From the NCBI GenBank assembly GCA_028455995.1, contig JABELC010000012.1, positions 1,571,261 through 1,635,260 of the forward strand: a DNA stretch of 64,000 nucleotides, given 5' to 3'. The position numbers were made by a program, and so were the translations under genes. Of this stretch, positions 62,116 to 64,000 are shown piece by piece (the first letter of the stretch is position 1; every line of letters starts with the position of its first letter). The notes under the pieces were generated by a model, which was given only the letters and a program-made list of their open reading frames with translations, had not been told where the DNA came from and searched no databases. Source of the DNA: Scleromitrula shiraiana (Eukaryota > Ascomycota > Leotiomycetes > Helotiales > Sclerotiniaceae).

Positions 62116-64000
62116 TTTTTAATATTTATTATATTGATTATGTTTTATTTATATTATGGTAATTTCTAACTTTGGAATTTACTCGATATTAAATTTTAAA
62201 TAAAAGTAAACATAAACATAACAATATTGATCATTCTAATCAATATTTATTTGATATATTAATAATATTTAAATATAAACATAAAAATTCAATAGATTTT
62301 AGATTTTAATTATAAAATATATAATTAATTGGATAATCATTGTTATTTTAAGATAAAAAGGTTTTTTGAATTATACTAATTTTTTAAAGAAAGAAATCAA
62401 ATCTTGTCATGTATAATGTTTTTTTAATATTATAAATATATTTTTAAAACTTTGATAATAAAAGGACCCATCAATATAATTGTTAAAATCTCAAAATAGA
62501 TTTTAATACATGAAATAATATCAAATTCTAAGAATCCTTGAATATAATGTTGAAATCTTTTTAAAACTTTAATATATTTAATAATATTTCATACTCTTGA
62601 TTTATATAAGAAAAATCAAAATAATACTTTTATAATTGATACAAATAATCTATAAATAGTTTTTTAAAATAATCTTTTATCAAAACTTGTTGTTAAATCT
62701 ATATTTTATAATATAATATTAAATAGATATAATAAAACTTATAATAATATCAATGTTTGAATTTAAAATAAAGATACTAGTAGTAAAAAGTATTAATAAA
62801 AATTCTTTAAATAAAATTAAAAATGAAATGTTAAATGACATTTTGTATTATGTTTTGATGTAAAACTTGATTTATAAAATAATAATTTATATGTATTCCA
62901 TAAAATATCTTATAATTTAATAAAAATTTGTTTTAAAATCAATTTCAAAATATAAATAAACTGAATTAAATATAATAAATAATATAAACTTATTAAATAA
63001 ATTATCAATAATAACATAATGTATTGTATTATTATGAAAAGAAATTAATATATGAAAAATTATCAATATATCAATAATAATATTATAATTAAAAACAATT
63101 TTAAAAAGATGTTAAAAAAAATTTAAAGATGTATTTGAAATACAAAAAAATACCAAAATATCTAAGATTAAAGTAAATAATAAAACAAAAACTTTTATGA
63201 AAAAATCTTGAGAAAATATATAACTTTTCATTATGATAATATTAAATGAGAAAATAAATAGAGAAAAAATAAAAATATATTAATATATTATAATAAATAT
63301 TATATAAAAAAGTTAATTATTTATTATAATTTCTTTGATCTTTTATAATGATCTTTACAATATAAATTATTTTATTATATAATGTTAATATATAATAATA
63401 TTTTTATTAAAATAATAAACAAATAAAAATATCAGATTAAAATACAAAAAAATCTAAATATAATTCTATAGAATTCTATACAAGTAATGTAATAAATAAT
63501 TATAATAAATTCATAATTTTAATATAATTTATTTTAAAAATTCTTTTTGCTAATATTCAATATTGATTTCAAATTAATATTTTAAATTTGAATATTATTA
63601 AATAAAAAATAATGATTTAGTTTATATTGAAATCAATTCTTCTAAACAAAATCATATTTTATAAATCAATTTCATTTTTGATAAAATATATGATAATGTG
63701 TATATATTATAATGATAATTTTTAAATTTTGATATTATTTTTATATGAATATATTAGATTAAATATAAAATCAAAAATAATAATTATTTTATTTATATAG
63801 AGATTTTATAAAAGAATTATTTCTATAATAAAATAGTAAATAACAATAAAAGTTTTAAAGTTTCTTTTATAAAAATATTTAAATTATACATTTCGAGAAT
63901 CTACATATTATTAATAATAATATTAAGATAATTGATAAAAACTTCTAAATATTAAATCAATTTTCATTTGAAATAACAAAATATATAATTTCATGTTATT

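Larger units (their letters stand above)
28241..64000. other. 36-kb extremely AT-rich, RIP-like repeat block (possible centromere/pericentromere)
   Basis: The composition changes sharply near 28,240 to almost pure A and T and stays so to the end of the window. Only two frames above 60 codons occur in 36 kb, and both are low-complexity. TAA and TA steps dominate. Islands that keep G and C coincide with recognisable repeat copies. This is the pattern of transposon DNA saturated by RIP (C to T in repeats), as known for AT-rich isochores and centromeres of Botrytis, Neurospora and relatives. Segments alternate between A-rich and T-rich on the plus strand, suggesting nested insertions in both orientations. 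It contains no tRNA, rRNA or mitochondrial gene that I can see. Whether it is the centromere itself cannot be decided from sequence. Confidence 0.85.

Noticed and set aside
28241..64000. Mitochondrial DNA insertion or contaminating mitochondrial contig
   Set aside because: AT content fits, but no tRNA, rRNA or respiratory gene is present, whereas repeat families with LTR structure are.

Overview
The window looks like nuclear DNA of a filamentous ascomycete, most likely a leotiomycete of the Botrytis/Sclerotinia type. The genes carry many short introns (about 46-106 bases) with GT-AG ends and CTAAC-like branch sites, and every recognisable protein is of fungal or general eukaryotic type. The species call is an inference from gene style and AT-rich intergenic DNA; nothing in the sequence proves it.

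Region 1 (1-27,000) is ordinary gene-bearing euchromatin with ten genes that alternate strictly in strand: a 2EXR/F-box-like protein (-), an alpha/beta hydrolase (+), an SPX-RING ubiquitin ligase (-), a Jjj1-type J-protein (+), the autophagy protease Atg4 (-), an Sqs1-type R3H/G-patch protein (+), histone H2B (-), histone H2A (+), the complex I LYR subunit NDUFB9/B22 (-) and the 2-oxoglutarate dehydrogenase E2 Kgd2 (+). I rebuilt exon structures by hand for all of them; reading frames close without loss across every junction.

Region 2 (14,215-22,581) separates H2B from H2A. These two genes are normally a tight head-to-head pair in ascomycetes, but here 8.4 kb lies between them. Each gene keeps its own core promoter (TATA box with a CGCG/A-run box 12-14 bases upstream, about 160 bases before the ATG). 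The spacer holds microsatellites, a decayed coiled-coil/Gag-like reading frame, and a 2.0-kb element with 61-base terminal inverted repeats, an apparent TA target duplication and two divergent, stop-interrupted reading frames.

Region 3 (about 28,240-64,000) is about 36 kb of extremely AT-rich DNA with essentially no coding capacity. It reads as repeat DNA destroyed by repeat-induced point mutation (RIP) and is probably pericentromeric or centromeric. Inside it I could recover four copies of a 160-161-base LTR-like unit (two with 5-base target duplications), three copies of a second repeat, a diverged multi-copy retroelement body in both orientations, and several short-period satellites. A transition zone (27,260-28,240) contains a less mutated transposon remnant.

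Functionally the genes are unrelated housekeeping genes (phosphate signalling, ribosome biogenesis, autophagy, splicing/ribosome helicase control, chromatin, respiration). The only obvious functional pairing is the divergent mitochondrial pair NDUFB9-KGD2, which share a 552-base promoter region.
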